Part shown: piece after piece, positions 1-6,620 of the stretch
Numbering within the stretch: the stretch's first letter is position 1
Layout: each line of letters starts with the position of its first letter
Assembly: GCA_937892405.1 (NCBI GenBank)
Contig: CALAFS010000223.1
Coordinates: 1 to 13,090, forward strand
Direction of reading: 5' to 3'
Length of the DNA stretch: 13,090 bases
Source: an uncultured Clostridia bacterium
GTDB taxonomy: Bacteria; Bacillota; Clostridia; Oscillospirales; CAG-272
The notes under the pieces: model-generated
Database searches by the model: none
What the model saw: the letters and a program-made list of their open reading frames with translations, nothing else
What the model was told of the DNA's origin: nothing
Position numbers and translations under genes: made by a program

Positions 1-2057
1 CGGGAGAAGAAGAGCCGCCCGAGGCAAAAGAGCGGGAAGCCGCCGCCGTGGCGAAGAAAATCCGTTACCTCCTCGATCACGAAACCAAGGACGACGGCAC
101 GCCGATCCGCCCCGCCGACATCGCCCTCCTCTTCCGCAAGCTCAAGGGCAACGCCGAGGTCTATACCAAGGCGCTCGAAAAGGAAGGGATTCTCTCGGAA
201 GTGCCGGAGGAGAAGAATTTCTTTTACAATGCCGATGTCCTCCTCGTTCTCTCCCTATTGAATGTGATCGACAACCCGCGCCGCGACATTTATCTCGCGG
301 GACTGCTCTGCTCTCCCCTGTTCGGTTTTTCCGCTGACGATCTCGTAAAGATCCGCCGCGAGGGGAACGGCAGAAGTCTCTATGATGCGCTGAAATCTTA
401 TGTAGAATGTAACAAAGAGTTTACAAAAGGCTCGGATTTTCTGAAAACGATCTCGCATTTTCGCGACGAATCGGAAGGGATCGGTATCGACCGTCTGCTC
501 TCCCAGCTGTATGCGGAGACGGGGATCGAAGCCCTCGCGGCAAGGAACGGCGGAACCGACAATCTGCGGCTCTTTTACGAATACGCCCGCCGTTTTGAAG
601 CGTCCTCGTACCGAGGGCTTTACGGTTTCATTCACTATATCAACCGCCTGATCGAGTCGGGCGCGAACTTTGAAAAAGCGGGGGGCGCGGAACGCCCCGA
701 CTGCGTGCGTCTCGTGACGATCCACGCCTCGAAGGGACTCGAATATCCCGTCTGTTTCCTCTGCGAGACGGGGAGCACACTGACCGATCAGGATACGAAA
801 AACGCCGTCCTGCTCGATCCCGTGCTCGGTCCCGCGCTGAAGCTCGCCGATCCCGAGGGGCTCGTCTCCCTCGCGAACCCTGTGCGTGCCCTCGCGGAGC
901 AGAGACACCGCACCGCCGCGTGCGAGGAAAATCTGCGTGTCCTCTATGTCGCCCTGACCCGTGCCAAAGAGCGGCTTTTCGTCTCCGGGCGCTTCCGCTG
1001 TGAGGCGGAGGAATTCCTCGAAAATATGCGCGCCGCGAAAGAATGTGCGACGCCCTATGCCGCCGCGAAGCGCAAGAGCTTTCTCGAATTTATCCTCGCC
1101 TCGGGCGCGGACGCGATCCGCACGGTCGTTTTCGCGGAAGATGCCGAAAGCGAGCGGGAGGAAACGGAGGTACCGACCGAAACGCAAAGTGCCGATGTCC
1201 CCACCCTGCCGCAAAAATCGGAGGCGGCACAGGACGCAAAGCGTGCATCCGCGATCAATGAAAAGACGGTCGGAAACTACCTCGACCGCTTCTCCTATCG
1301 CTACCCCGACGAGATCTTCTGCCACATTCCGGCGAAGCTCTCGGTTTCTCTTCTCTCCCCCGCCGTCCTTGACGGGAACGAAGAGGAGGAGCGCCTGACC
1401 ATTGAGACGGATGCAGAAAAATCCGAGAGAATAAAGAGTGTTTTGCATACAAAACTTGGCATTATTCCGAGATTTATCACCGGAAGCGACCAGAGAGAAA
1501 GTGCAAAGCGCGGCATTGCGACACACCATTTTCTTCAGTTCTGTAATTTTGAAAAGCTCGCGGCGACCGACGCCGACACCGAGCTTGCCCGCCTTGTCAA
1601 AGAGAAATTCCTGACAAAAGAAGACGAGGCGCTCGTCAGACGGGAAGAGCTTTCCCTCTTCGCGACCTCCGATCTGTTCCGGAGCTTCCTTTCGGCAAAG
1701 ACGATTTACCGCGAGTTCCGCTTTCACGCGAAGCTCCCGGCGAAAGACTTCACCAAAGACCCCGCCCTTGCCGCCACACTCGGGGACGAAGTGCTCTTCA
1801 TTCAGGGCGTGATGGACGCCGTGTTTATTGACGAGAACGGCGCGCTCTGCCTTGTGGATTATAAGACTGACCGCCTGCCGAAGGACGCACTGGCAGACGA
1901 AGAGAAAGCGCGCGCCTTCCTCGCCGAAAAGCACACGCGCCAGCTCTCCTATTACGCCGCCGCGATCCGCAAAATCTTCGGCAAATTCCCCGATTTCATC
2001 GGGATTTATTCTCTGCCGCTCGGAAAGACACTAAAAATTCAGAATTATGAATTATGA
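1..2057 (+). CDS. addA: AddA helicase-nuclease subunit, 5'-truncated by window edge
   Basis: This is the C-terminal ~684 residues of the AddA subunit of the AddAB (RecBCD-like) double-strand-break resection enzyme. AddA is a 3'-5' UvrD-type helicase with a PD-(D/E)XK nuclease domain; family members are usually about 1,200 residues. The frame is open to base 3, so the ATG/GTG codons near base 48 are internal and the true start lies upstream. Visible signatures are a UvrD late helicase motif, TIHASKGLEYP (nt ~717-749), the helicase motif LRVLYVALTRAKERLF (nt ~931-980), a RGIATHHFLQFC segment at the nuclease entry (nt ~1510-1545), and the nuclease core LVDYKTD (nt 1851-1871) followed by QLSYYAAAI (nt ~1941-1967). 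The last residues (KIQNYEL) and the TGA stop are encoded by heptamer repeats (2036-2070), so the native tail was probably replaced. addB would be expected upstream. Identity is very likely. Confidence 0.95.
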   Translation, partial: GEEEPPEAKEREAAAVAKKIRYLLDHETKDDGTPIRPADIALLFRKLKGNAEVYTKALEKEGILSEVPEEKNFFYNADVLLVLSLLNVIDNPRRDIYLAGLLCSPLFGFSADDLVKIRREGNGRSLYDALKSYVECNKEFTKGSDFLKTISHFRDESEGIGIDRLLSQLYAETGIEALAARNGGTDNLRLFYEYARRFEASSYRGLYGFIHYINRLIESGANFEKAGGAERPDCVRLVTIHASKGLEYPVCFLCETGSTLTDQDTKNAVLLDPVLGPALKLADPEGLVSLANPVRALAEQRHRTAACEENLRVLYVALTRAKERLFVSGRFRCEAEEFLENMRAAKECATPYAAAKRKSFLEFILASGADAIRTVVFAEDAESEREETEVPTETQSADVPTLPQKSEAAQDAKRASAINEKTVGNYLDRFSYRYPDEIFCHIPAKLSVSLLSPAVLDGNEEEERLTIETDAEKSERIKSVLHTKLGIIPRFITGSDQRESAKRGIATHHFLQFCNFEKLAATDADTELARLVKEKFLTKEDEALVRREELSLFATSDLFRSFLSAKTIYREFRFHAKLPAKDFTKDPALAATLGDEVLFIQGVMDAVFIDENGALCLVDYKTDRLPKDALADEEKARAFLAEKHTRQLSYYAAAIRKIFGKFPDFIGIYSLPLGKTLKIQNYEL

Positions 2058-2192
2058 ATTAAGAATTAAACCGCAAGAGATCGTTTGTTTTCTCTTTTTT
2101 GACCTTTTATTTTTGCTATATATCCGACCTACGATGTTTTGAGGCACTTCGCTTTGTAGGGGGCGGCGCGAGCGTCACCTTGCGGTGCCGCA

Positions 2193-2301
2193 GTGAAATC
2201 CGCCGAGAGATACATAAATCACCCACCTACAAAATGTTTTTTCGGCGGGTGAAATGCGCTTCGCGCGTGAAATCGCTACGCGGTGAAATTCGCCTTCGGC
2301 G
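2193..2301 (+). repeat. GTGAAAT-spaced hairpin array
   Basis: GTGAAAT occurs at 2193, 2249, 2267 and 2283. The last three are each followed by a short GC-rich hairpin: GCGC-TTC-GCGC (2256-2266), CGC-TAC-GCG (2274-2282) and CGCC-TTC-GGCG (2291-2301). The first is followed by CCGCC, which can pair with GGCGG just before the second copy. The same unit appears at the right edge of the window (13063-13090). The hairpins differ in sequence but keep their pairing, so structure rather than sequence is conserved. Similar arrays are, from memory, common in uncultured gut Clostridia; their function is unknown to me. Confidence 0.7.
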
Positions 2302-2345
2302 AGAGAAAAGATTGTTTTTTGAGGGAATATTTCGGTATCGTGATC

Positions 2346-2368
2346 GTAGGGGCGACCATCGGTCGCCC
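2346..2368. repeat. GTAGGGGCGACC palindromic repeat, copy 1
   Basis: This 23-bp unit starts GTAGGGGCGACC and contains the inverted repeat GGGCGACC-AT-CGGTCGCCC. The identical unit is at 12737-12759 and its inverse at 12931-12953. It belongs to a family of short GC-rich intergenic palindromes. Confidence 0.75.
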
Positions 2369-2423
2369 GCCCGCGCCCTCATTGTTACAACGCAAAAAAG
2401 AGGCTCGCACGCTTCGGTACTTT

Positions 2424-2582
2424 GTAGGGGTCGGCGCCCTCGACGACCCGTTGCGTTTTGAAAATTGCCAAACTTTTGTTTGAGCCATTTTTGTTTTAAT
2501 TTTCGCAGAAGAAGCAGTGCCTCACGGATAGGGGGACAATGATTTTTGCGCTTTGCGGGTCGTCGGGGGCGCCGACCCCTAC
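2424..2582. repeat. GTAGGGGTCG inverted-repeat pair, left block
   Basis: The arms 2424-2450 (starting GTAGGGGTCGGCGCCC) and 2556-2582 (ending GCGCCGACCCCTAC) are reverse complements over 27 bp with one mismatch. They enclose about 105 bp without a gene. The same arms, slightly diverged, bracket 12653-13034, and the flank before the left arm (TTACAACGC, CACGCTT, GGTAC) is also shared. This indicates a dispersed small element rather than a local hairpin. Confidence 0.75.
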
Positions 2583-2757
2583 ACAAGAAACACAGCGATA
2601 TATCCTCTTTTGCGCGCCGTTATGAAAGTCGACTTTATGTCAAGAGTAAATAATTCTTAATTCTTCATTCTGAATTCTACATTCGATAACTTCTTCCTTT
2701 TTCGTCTGTTTTCCCCCCGATGCGGCACTGGTATCCGTTGGTTTTTTCTTTTATAAT

Positions 2758-2800
2758 ATAAGGGAAAAAGTTTGCTCGCAAGGACTTTTTCGCGCCTTAT
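2758..2800 (+). other. Extended hairpin upstream of kinase-AraC gene
   Basis: Nested pairing: ATAAGG (2758-2763) with CCTTAT (2795-2800), AAAAAGT (2765-2771) with ACTTTTT (2784-2790), and TTGC (2772-2775) with GCAA (2778-2781). A TATAAT at 2752-2757 lies just before it, with only a poor -35 (TGGTAT, 2729-2734) 17 bp upstream. It could be the 5' stem of a leader RNA or an end-of-transcript structure; the role is unknown. Confidence 0.45.
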
Positions 2801-2840
2801 TTCAACGAGCGGCTTTGATTTGCAACCGGCAAATCATAAA

Positions 2841-2870
2841 TTGCGTAAGCACGCCGTGTCATGTTATAAT
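2841..2870 (+). promoter_or_regulatory. Putative SigA promoter with palindromic -10 region
   Basis: TTGCGT (2841-2846), an 18-bp spacer and TATAAT (2865-2870). The -10 lies inside the perfect 14-bp palindrome GTTATAATTATAAC (2863-2876), a possible operator. Predicted transcription starts near 2877, giving a ~75-nt leader with two hairpins: AAAATCCG-TCA-CGGATTTT (2895-2913) and ATTCCG-GACC-CGGAAT (about 2933-2948). The promoter lies downstream of any start codon near 2815, which argues for the internal start at 2953. Confidence 0.5.
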
Positions 2871-2952
2871 TATAACAGAAGACGCAGAACCGTTAAAATC
2901 CGTCACGGATTTTCCGCCATCGACCCGCAGGATTCCGGACCCGGAATTCCGA

Positions 2953-4206
2953 ATGATTTTCATGAATATTTTATCTTTCGGCTCCTGTAACATTGATCTT
3001 GTCTACCGTCTGCCGCACATCACCGCGCCCGGTGAGACGAACCGCGCCGAGACGCTCGACACCTTCCCCGGCGGGAAAGGACTGAACCAATCGGTCGCCA
3101 TCGCAAAAGCGGGGCTCCCTGTCCGACACGCGGGAAAGATCGGCGCGGACGGCGCCTTTCTGCTCGATTTCATGCGGGAGGCAGGGATCCTCACCGAGCT
3201 TGTCCGCACCTCGGCTCTTCCGACGGGGCACGCCGTCATTCAGGTGGACGATGAGGGAAACAACGCGATCTTCGTCCTCAACGGCGCGAATTTTGACATT
3301 ACGAAAGCCGAGATCGATGAGGTGCTCTCCCGTTTTTCCGAAGGGGACATTCTCACGGTGCAGAACGAAATTTCCGAAATTCCCTACCTCATCTCCTGCG
3401 CCGCCGCGCGGGGTATGAAGGTGTTCTATAACCCTTCCCCGATCGGATCGGTGAGCGCCGCGACGGATCTCTCCGGCGTCTTCTGCCTGATCGTCAACGA
3501 GACGGAAGCGCACAGCTTTTTCGACTTTTCCACCGAGGAAGAATTCTTCGGTGCGATGCGGGAACGCTATCCGCACCTGCACATTCTTCTGACGCTCGGA
3601 GGACGCGGCAGTCGCTATTTTGCGGACGGCACCATCACCCGCGCGCCCGCTTACCTCGTCGACGCGGTGGATACCACGGCGGCGGGAGACACCTTTACGG
3701 GATATTTTATCTCTTCCTTTGCCCGCGGGCTTGACCTTACGATGTCGCTGAAGATCGCGAGCGCCGCCGCGGCGCTCGCCGTCTCGCGGAGGGGCGCCGC
3801 CGCCTCCATTCCGACACTCGATGAAGTGGAAAAGAGTCTTTCCCGTCTGACGCCCCGTCCGACGGAAGAAGAGTTCGATGTGCGTCTCTATCGCTATCTC
3901 GATGTCCATCTCTCCGACGCGTCGATCGACGGCGCCGCGACGGTGCTCGGTTACAGTAAAGCCTCCGTCGGAAAGATCATCAAAGAAAAAACCGGACGCA
4001 CCTTCTCCGCCCTTCTCACCGCCAGGCGGTGTGAGATCGCCGCCGAGCGCCTCCTCTCTACCGATATCCCCGTCGGAGAAATCATCGCCGAGGTCGGATA
4101 CCAGAACGAGAGTTTCTTCCGCCGCGCGTTTTACGAGAAATATCATAAAACGCCTTCGGAATACAGAAAAAGCTGTCGAATTCAGAACTTAGAAAATTCA
4201 GAATGA
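2953..4206 (+). CDS. Ribokinase-like PfkB sugar kinase fused to AraC-type DNA-binding domain
   Basis: This 417-residue protein combines two complete modules. Residues ~4-285 are a PfkB/ribokinase fold: SCNIDLVYRLP near the start, the sugar-binding signature GGKGLNQ (residues 40-46), and the ATP/anion-hole signature DTTAAGDTF (240-248), with D246 as the expected catalytic base. Residues ~310-412 are an AraC/XylS-type double helix-turn-helix, including SIDGAATVLGYSKASVGKII and the typical second helix region VGYQNESFFRRAFYEKYHKTPSEYR. Inference: a cytoplasmic kinase that phosphorylates ribose or a similar sugar and also binds DNA, perhaps sensing its own substrate. A nucleoside hydrolase follows, which fits ribose release and salvage. 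The start at 2953 has a weak GGA ribosome site; ATG 2962 (MNILSFGS) matches family N-termini equally well. The last residues (IQNLENSE) and the stop come from a heptamer repeat. The domain calls are firm; sugar specificity and regulation are inferred. Confidence 0.9.
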   Translation: MIFMNILSFGSCNIDLVYRLPHITAPGETNRAETLDTFPGGKGLNQSVAIAKAGLPVRHAGKIGADGAFLLDFMREAGILTELVRTSALPTGHAVIQVDDEGNNAIFVLNGANFDITKAEIDEVLSRFSEGDILTVQNEISEIPYLISCAAARGMKVFYNPSPIGSVSAATDLSGVFCLIVNETEAHSFFDFSTEEEFFGAMRERYPHLHILLTLGGRGSRYFADGTITRAPAYLVDAVDTTAAGDTFTGYFISSFARGLDLTMSLKIASAAAALAVSRRGAAASIPTLDEVEKSLSRLTPRPTEEEFDVRLYRYLDVHLSDASIDGAATVLGYSKASVGKIIKEKTGRTFSALLTARRCEIAAERLLSTDIPVGEIIAEVGYQNESFFRRAFYEKYHKTPSEYRKSCRIQNLENSE

Positions 4207-4438
4207 AGAATGAAGAATTAAGAATTAGGCGATAAGCGATCGTTCGAAAGTAATTCATGCCGAAGAATTCGGCTTTAATGATTGTTCTGACTACTTTTAT
4301 TTGCATTTTGACAAGAACCTGTCTCTGTTCGGAGAAAAACGAAATTTTTAATTTAATTCTGAATTCATAATTCTGCATTCGATAAGTTCTTAATTCATAA
4401 TTCTGAATTTACGAAGTTCATAATTCTAAATTATCTAA
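4179..4438 (+). repeat. Heptamer-ended intergenic element B
   Basis: The left end (4179-4229) is AATTCAG, AACTTAG, AATTCAG, AATGAAG twice, AATTAAG, AATTAGG, then CGATAAGCGATCG (4230-4242). It encodes the last residues and the stop of the kinase-AraC gene. The 34 bases 4209-4242 are identical to 12014-12047 in element D. The right end (about 4355-4438) has two runs of inverse heptamers, ending GAATTTACGAAGTTC and AAATTATCTAAGG. The interior holds the hairpin GCCGAA-GAA-TTCGGC (about 4260-4274). A TTGACA near 4308 has no matching -10. No gene is seen inside. Confidence 0.75.
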
Positions 4439-4448
4439 GGGGGGTATT

Positions 4449-5345
4449 ATGAAAAACGAAAAACCGATTGACATTGTTATTGACACAGACGCTTTCAACG
4501 AGGTAGACGACCAGTTCGCCATCTCCTATCTGCTCTCTCATGCCGAGGAGCTGAACACTGTGGCGCTTTACGCCGCGCCCTTCTTCAACGGGAATTCCAC
4601 CTCTCCCGCCGACGGTATGGAGAAGAGCTATCACGAGCTGTCGCACATTCTGACGCTTGCGAAGAGAGAAGACCTGATCCCTGTCTCCTTCCGCGGCTCC
4701 GACCGCTATCTGCCCGATGAAAAGACGCCTGTGCTCTCGGACGCGGCGCGCGATCTTGCCGCACGGGCGATGAATTACAGCGCGGAAAAACCGCTGACCG
4801 TGCTCGCCATCGGCGCGATCACGAACATCGCCTCGGCGATTCTCCTCGAGCCGAAGATCGCCGAGCGCCTGCATGTCATCTGGCTCGGCGGTCACGCTCA
4901 CTCCTACTCGGATACGAAGGAATTCAACATGCGCCAGGACATCGCCGCCGCACGCGTCGTCATGCGACTCGCGGGGCACATGATGCAGATCCCCTGCAAC
5001 GGTGTGACGCACGCCCTCACGATCTCGAAACAGGAGCTCGAGCATTTCTTCCTCGGAAAGAATCCCCTTGCCGACTACCTCGCGAAGAACACGATCCGCG
5101 CGGCGGACAGCTATGCCGCAGGCAAAGACTGGACGCGCCCGCTGTGGGACATCTCCTCCGTCGCCTGCGCGTTGAACCGTGACGAAAACTTCGCCAAGGT
5201 GCGCACCGTAAAAACCCTCCTGCCGTCCTATGAGGGCTTCTATGAAGACACCCCCATCGACAAGCCGATGGAATATGTGTATTTCATCAAGCGGGACGCG
5301 ATCTTCTTCGATCTGGTCGATCGACTGACAAAGGCGAAGGAATAA
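4449..5345 (+). CDS. Nucleoside hydrolase family protein
   Basis: This 298-residue protein belongs to the nucleoside hydrolase (IunH/URH) family, which cleaves the N-glycosidic bond of nucleosides to free base and ribose. The calcium-binding N-terminus reads IDIVIDTDAFNEVDDQFAIS, with D12, D14, D20 and D21 matching the family DTDxxxxxDD pattern in its DTDxxNExDD variant. The middle segment LTVLAIGAITNIASAI matches the family substrate loop, and PLWDISSVACAL near the C-terminus (D234) supplies the last metal-binding aspartate. Length is typical. A strong AAGGGGGG ribosome site precedes the ATG. It lies 242 bp after the kinase-AraC fusion and 14 bp before a membrane protein, so ribose from this enzyme could feed the kinase. 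Substrate preference cannot be read from sequence, and the DTDxxNE variant may mark a subfamily with a different sugar or base. Confidence 0.9.
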   Translation: MKNEKPIDIVIDTDAFNEVDDQFAISYLLSHAEELNTVALYAAPFFNGNSTSPADGMEKSYHELSHILTLAKREDLIPVSFRGSDRYLPDEKTPVLSDAARDLAARAMNYSAEKPLTVLAIGAITNIASAILLEPKIAERLHVIWLGGHAHSYSDTKEFNMRQDIAAARVVMRLAGHMMQIPCNGVTHALTISKQELEHFFLGKNPLADYLAKNTIRAADSYAAGKDWTRPLWDISSVACALNRDENFAKVRTVKTLLPSYEGFYEDTPIDKPMEYVYFIKRDAIFFDLVDRLTKAKE

Positions 5346-5359
5346 AAAAGAGGGGCTGA

Positions 5360-5815
5360 TTGGTCATTGCAATGATAAACTTTTTCGGACTTCTTTTCGT
5401 CGCTCTTTTGCTGTTGCCGAATCTTCTTTTCGCCTTCACACACAAAGACGGCTTTGAAAATCTCTATCACAACAAGCCCGTCGAAATCTGCGAGCAGATC
5501 GGACGGTTTGGTTGTTTCCTCTTTGCGTGGATCGAAATCCCGTATCTTTCGCGCGGAGAGCTTTTCGCGGGAGCGAAAACCGTCTATCTCATTACAGGCG
5601 GTGTTCTCGTCGCGCTGTACCTTCTCGGGTGGGCTATTTTTTGGCGGGAGAGTTCGCTCCGGAAAGCGCTTGTTCTCTCGATTCTTCCCTCCCTTCTCTT
5701 TCTCGAGAGCGGAATCCTGACGCAGAATTTCCCGTTGATCGCGCTCTCCCTCCTTTTCGCCCCCTGTCATATCCTTATCAGTGCAAAGAACGCAACAGCG
5801 TCGAAAAAAACATAA
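5360..5815 (+). CDS. Small multi-pass membrane protein of unknown function
   Basis: This 151-residue, very hydrophobic protein has four or five likely membrane helices: residues ~5-25, 47-63, 72-93, 102-118 and 124-142. A conserved-looking cytoplasmic or loop stretch, HKDGFENLYHNKPVEICEQIGRFGCF, lies between the first two; I have seen this pattern in other Firmicutes hypothetical proteins but know no function. The start is uncertain. TTG 5360 lies 4 nt after AGAGGGG, whereas ATG 5372 has a poor spacing of 16 nt; I chose TTG. It sits 14 bp downstream of the nucleoside hydrolase and is probably cotranscribed with it. A role in transport or sensing for that operon is only a guess. Confidence 0.75.
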   Translation: MVIAMINFFGLLFVALLLLPNLLFAFTHKDGFENLYHNKPVEICEQIGRFGCFLFAWIEIPYLSRGELFAGAKTVYLITGGVLVALYLLGWAIFWRESSLRKALVLSILPSLLFLESGILTQNFPLIALSLLFAPCHILISAKNATASKKT

Positions 5816-5816
5816 A

Positions 5817-5835
5817 CGCACACGGATCGTGTGCG
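5817..5835 (+). other. Hairpin after membrane-protein gene
   Basis: A perfect 8-bp stem, CGCACACG (5817-5824) with CGTGTGCG (5828-5835), loop GAT, starts 2 bp after the stop codon. It has no T-tract and is probably an RNA 3'-end stabilising structure upstream of the main terminator. Confidence 0.5.
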
Positions 5836-5841
5836 CCTTAT

Positions 5842-5882
5842 AAAAAACGGTCGTGAGAGTTTTTCTCTCACGACCGTTTTTT
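5842..5882. terminator. Strong bidirectional Rho-independent terminator
   Basis: AAAAAACGGTCGTGAGAG (5842-5859) pairs perfectly with CTCTCACGACCGTTTTTT (5865-5882) around a TTTTT loop. The A/T ends form U-tracts in both directions. It separates the rightward operon ending at 5815 from the converging DUF4190 gene, whose stop overlaps its right end. Confidence 0.95.
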
Positions 5883-6379
5883 CAGAACTGATTGTTGATG
5901 TCATCTCCCCCCGGCGTAAACGGAGGGTCGTCTCCCCAGATGTTGTCCCCGATCCAACCGGTGACCGAGAGGATCCCGATCATGAGTCCGAGGACGGCGC
6001 CGACGATGCCGCAGGTCATACCGGCGATCGACATGCCGTCGAAGTAGCCGAGATGGCGGCGCGCGACGATCGCGAAGACGATTGCGAGGACGCCGAGAAC
6101 AAAACTGACAAATCCGCTGCAACAGCAGATCAAAGACAGAATACCGAGGACGAGAGACGCGATCGAGAAGGCGCGCGTCTTCGGTCTTGAGAGATCGCCG
6201 AGTGCCTCAAAGGCATAATCGGGACGGGAAGATTTTCTCTCTTCCGTCTGATATTCATGAAAGCTGTTCCCCTCAAAGCCGAAGGAATCGTCTTCCCCGC
6301 CCTTCTCTTCCGAGGGATCATAACCGTCGGGAAATTCATCCTTCCCCTGCGGGTTCTTATCGTCGTAATCGTTGTACAT
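5882..6379 (-). CDS. DUF4190-type membrane protein with acidic N-terminus
   Basis: This 165-residue protein has a highly acidic, disordered N-terminal ~65 residues (runs of D, E, G, Y). Three hydrophobic segments follow: residues ~70-88 (AFSIASLVLGILSLICCC), ~90-107 (FVSFVLGVLAIVFAIVA) and ~117-142 (a glycine-rich GMTCGIVGAVLGLMIGIL). The pattern AFSIASLVLGILSL...LGVLAIVFAIVARR is that of DUF4190 proteins, small membrane proteins of unknown role. The CCC run at the membrane edge is notable and could be an acylation site. A good AAAGGA ribosome site precedes ATG 6379, and a near-consensus promoter lies at 6419-6447. It is monocistronic, closed by the terminator at 5842-5882. Confidence 0.85.
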   Translation of the reverse strand: MYNDYDDKNPQGKDEFPDGYDPSEEKGGEDDSFGFEGNSFHEYQTEERKSSRPDYAFEALGDLSRPKTRAFSIASLVLGILSLICCCSGFVSFVLGVLAIVFAIVARRHLGYFDGMSIAGMTCGIVGAVLGLMIGILSVTGWIGDNIWGDDPPFTPGGDDINNQF

Positions 6380-6418
6380 ATGGATTCCTTTCCGGGCGCA
6401 CCCGTTTTTCTTGTTTTC

Positions 6419-6447
6419 ATTATATCACCCGCCCGGAGTAAAATCAA
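6419..6447 (-). promoter_or_regulatory. SigA-type promoter of DUF4190 gene
   Basis: On the minus strand, TTGATT (6447-6442), a 17-bp spacer and TATAAT (6424-6419). The leader to ATG 6379 is about 35 nt. Confidence 0.75.
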
Positions 6448-6467
6448 GAGGCAGGAAAAAGTTATCC

Positions 6468-6620
6468 AATTAAGAATTATGAATTATGAATTCAGAATTG
6501 CATTAAAGAATGCGGTATTTTTCTCTTTGGACGGAGGCAAAAGTTATGGCACGCAAACAAAAACCATCAAACGATCGCCCACAGCCCAATTCTTAATTCT
6601 GCATTCTTAATTCTGAATTA
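6468..6620 (-). repeat. Heptamer-ended intergenic element C
   Basis: Read on the minus strand from 6620, the order matches elements A, B and D. The DUF2752 TAA stop (6620-6618) passes directly into AATTCAG, AATTAAG, AATGCAG and AATTAAG. A core with GGGCGATCGTTTG follows, then AATTCTGAATTCATAATTC at the far end and GGATAACTTTTTCC. It is about 155 bp with no gene inside. It therefore has the same orientation, relative to the gene it follows, as the other three copies. Confidence 0.75.

Larger units (their letters stand above)
2036..2690 (+). repeat. Heptamer-ended intergenic element A (long copy carrying nested repeats)
   Basis: The left end is five tandem heptamers (AATTCAG, AATTATG twice, AATTAAG, AATTAAA; 2036-2070). 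They overlap the addA stop and are followed by a core containing GAGATCGTTTG. The right end (2653-2687) is the inverse series ATTCTTA, ATTCTTC, ATTCTGA, ATTCTAC, then ATTCGATAACTTCTTCC. The same ends recur at 4179-4438, 6468-6620 and 12000-12161. At about 650 bp this copy is much longer than the ~155-260 bp of the others. The extra length holds a GTGAAAT hairpin array and GTAGGGG palindromes, which suggests later insertions. No coding gene is supported inside. Confidence 0.75.
2058..2952. other. Non-coding gap addA to kinase-AraC gene
   Basis: This ~0.9-kb stretch holds repeat element A with its nested palindromes (to ~2690), a long imperfect hairpin (2758-2800) and a promoter and leader for the next gene (2841-2952). 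The open frames here run through palindromes, lack ribosome sites and resemble no protein I know. I see no gene. Confidence 0.7.

Noticed and set aside
255..1934. Long minus-strand open frame opposite addA
   Set aside because: It is a shadow of a GC-biased codon pattern; the plus-strand product has clear AddA motifs and the minus product has none.
2193..2301. CRISPR array for the GTGAAAT repeats
   Set aside because: The repeats are 7 bp, the intervals are ~9-10 bp hairpins rather than unique spacers, and no cas gene is present.
2099..2586. Open frames on both strands within the addA downstream gap
   Set aside because: They translate palindromic repeats (the same RGRRPRRP-type peptide appears on both strands and at the right edge), so they are by-products of the repeats.
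2815..2952. Upstream in-frame start for the kinase-AraC gene
   Set aside because: The extra 46 residues do not resemble kinase N-termini, and the region contains the likely promoter and leader hairpins.
4308..4340. TTGACA as promoter for the nucleoside hydrolase gene
   Set aside because: No acceptable -10 lies 16-18 bp downstream; the site is inside repeat element B.
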